NCBI RefSeq assembly: GCF_002078875.1
Contig: NC_034438.1
Span: forward strand, 15,441,791 to 15,505,790
Direction of reading: 5' to 3'
From: Numida meleagris
Taxonomy: Eukaryota; Chordata; Aves; Galliformes; Numididae
DNA length: 64,000 bases
Both the position numbers and the translations under genes were made by a program. Below the pieces are notes generated by a model that was given only the letters and a program-made list of their open reading frames with translations, searched no databases and was not told where the DNA came from. Shown piece after piece: positions 62,612-64,000 of this stretch; position 1 is the stretch's first letter; each line of letters opens with the position of its first letter.

Positions 62612-63221
62612 TACTAAATAGTTATTTAAACGATTAGCTATTACAGTGTTACAGTGGTCTGCAAATTCAAGCCTATCATGCAGCATGATGACCTTAGATG
62701 TTATTAGACTAACTACAGGGCTGAAGATGTACCATTTCCTGCCTTCCATTTCACAGAAATTGTAAACATATAATCTAATATGCTTTTCTGACTTTAAAGC
62801 CTGTGGTTCTATGAATTGATTTCACACAAATTATATTTGGTTTTCTCCAGAAGTACAGAAGTATATAAAACAACAATTCATATGCAAAGCACAGCATACA
62901 GGACATTTACTGCAATGCTTAAAATATGCATTGAATGCATTATGTATTAGTAGTTTTGACTTTTGAATATGATGGTCTTTTAAACTGTTCCTTTAAGCAG
63001 TATGAGTGTGACCAAAACCTTAACAGCAATGTAATTTTAGTCTTGCTTACTACTGACACTTCTTACCTTTCTTTTGTTCGCTTCAGACTTCTGATTTGTC
63101 TGTGCTCTCGTTTTGAAATTCTCACTGTAGCATTTAATGTGATCATTGACTCTTTCTCACTATCTCGCTCCTTTTATTCTCATGTTCATTCTCATGCAGT
63201 CTTTTTGAACTGTTATATTGT

Positions 63222-63243
63222 ATTCTAAATTACAATTTAGAAT
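63222..63243. repeat. 10-base inverted repeat with 2-base loop
   Basis: ATTCTAAATT and AATTTAGAAT flank AC. The arms are AT-rich, so chance is a reasonable explanation. Confidence 0.85.
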
Positions 63244-64000
63244 TATGATACCTTTTAAAAATGATCTAACTACACCTTATACTTTTTTTCCCTTTTGATT
63301 TTCTCCAGCTCTTAAAATTGCATTTCTATTCTTTTTTTTTTTTTTTTGAACATTAGATGTATTGATTTGGTGTTTCTTTTCTTTTAAGTGTATTATTTTC
63401 TCTTCATTCAACATCATCAGGAATTCACATGTTTCATTTTGTAAATGATTTAGATATCTATCACTTTTGTTGATATATTGTTTTCATTGTTTTGGGCAAA
63501 AATATGAATGAAATTAACTGTGGGCACCTAAAATGTATCACAATAGTGAGGAAAAAATATGAAAATGATTATCAGGTACATATTTCCACTATTAAACTTT
63601 GAAGTGTTTGGTGTAGATTTGATATACTATAAAACACTTTTTAGAACTTTTATGCTTAAGTTATTATACTTTGAATCCTTTGTCTTACCTATCCTTTCTT
63701 ACAGGGAGTGTGTGCTTTTTCGGGCTTTTCACTTTTGTGTCCTTTTCTGAGTTGAAGGAGGAAGGGTTGAGGAACTTAAACATTATTTCAGCCTATCTTA
63801 GTATGAAATACAATTATTACATCATAATGAGAAGCAAGAGTTTGGAAACAGTAGATGCTGTAGAAAGCTGAAGAAGTCACTAGATCAGATCTCTGCTTCC
63901 CAAAAAAATATTTTGACTTAACTAAATTACTATACACATTATATGTATACTCCATTTGTGCAATGGTACATGTAGGAAATTAATTGCTGTTAGACAAACT

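Larger units (their letters stand above)
58043..64000. other. AT-rich stretch with one GC-richer patch
   Basis: No gene is supported and I recognise no transposon. Three short CTCCAAA units lie at 58804-58838, a GC-richer patch at 58932-59215, and two short palindromes at 62594-62611 and 63222-63243. A donor-like GCAG|GTGAGC occurs at about 60190 without a convincing exon. Open frames of up to 97 codons (62935-63228) have no domain. Confidence 0.55.

Noticed and set aside
1..64000. CRISPR arrays, operons, tRNA or rRNA genes
   Set aside because: No regularly spaced repeats, no dense coding and no cloverleaf or rRNA sequence were seen. The composition and CR1 elements indicate vertebrate nuclear DNA.

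Overview
The window reads as bird nuclear DNA, most likely from a galliform such as chicken. It is AT-rich and CpG-poor, with long unique stretches sprinkled with CR1 LINE fragments. Several CR1 3' ends keep the avian hallmark: a run like GGTTGGAAGGGACC next to an octamer-like ATTCTATGATTCT end. There are also three copies of a short mariner element that resembles the chicken Galluhop/Mariner1_GG family. These assignments come from recognising family sequence by eye; no database search was run.

I find no convincing host protein-coding gene. The open frames are short, compositionally AT-driven or antisense to repeats, and none shows a host protein domain. The longest (176 codons, minus strand, 47898-48428) lies antisense to a CR1. 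The window is best described as a gene desert or the interior of a very large intron.

Layout: (1) 1-2.9 kb is AT-rich unique sequence. (2) 2.9-6.4 kb is a repeat cluster: a CR1 3' end, a probable ERVL-type LTR remnant, a minus-strand CR1 piece, and a 1.9 kb plus-strand CR1 carrying a remnant of its esterase-like ORF1 domain and a decayed reverse transcriptase. (3) 6.4-18.9 kb is mostly unique, with one small CR1 end at 8.7 kb and a GC-richer patch at 18.1-18.35 kb. (4) A mariner copy lies at 18.9-19.5 kb on the minus strand. (5) 19.5-33.5 kb is mostly unique, with two minus-strand CR1 ends at 24.0 and 30.0 kb. (6) A 590 bp minus-strand CR1 lies at 33.5 kb and an old plus-strand CR1 at 36.2 kb. 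(7) 36.5-47.9 kb is 11.4 kb with no repeat I can recognise. (8) A CR1 lies at 47.9 kb, followed by two inverted, related mariner copies at 49.0 and 50.5 kb. (9) 50.9-64 kb is AT-rich and contains two pieces of an older CR1/L3-like LINE at 56.35 and 57.43 kb and a GC-richer patch at 58.9-59.2 kb.

Nothing here suggests an operon, CRISPR array or other coordinated gene system. The most informative features are the structures of the decayed transposons: the esterase/RT junction in the CR1, the microhomology-deleted mariner facing its relative, the out-of-order ancient LINE pieces, and several unusually exact short palindromes.
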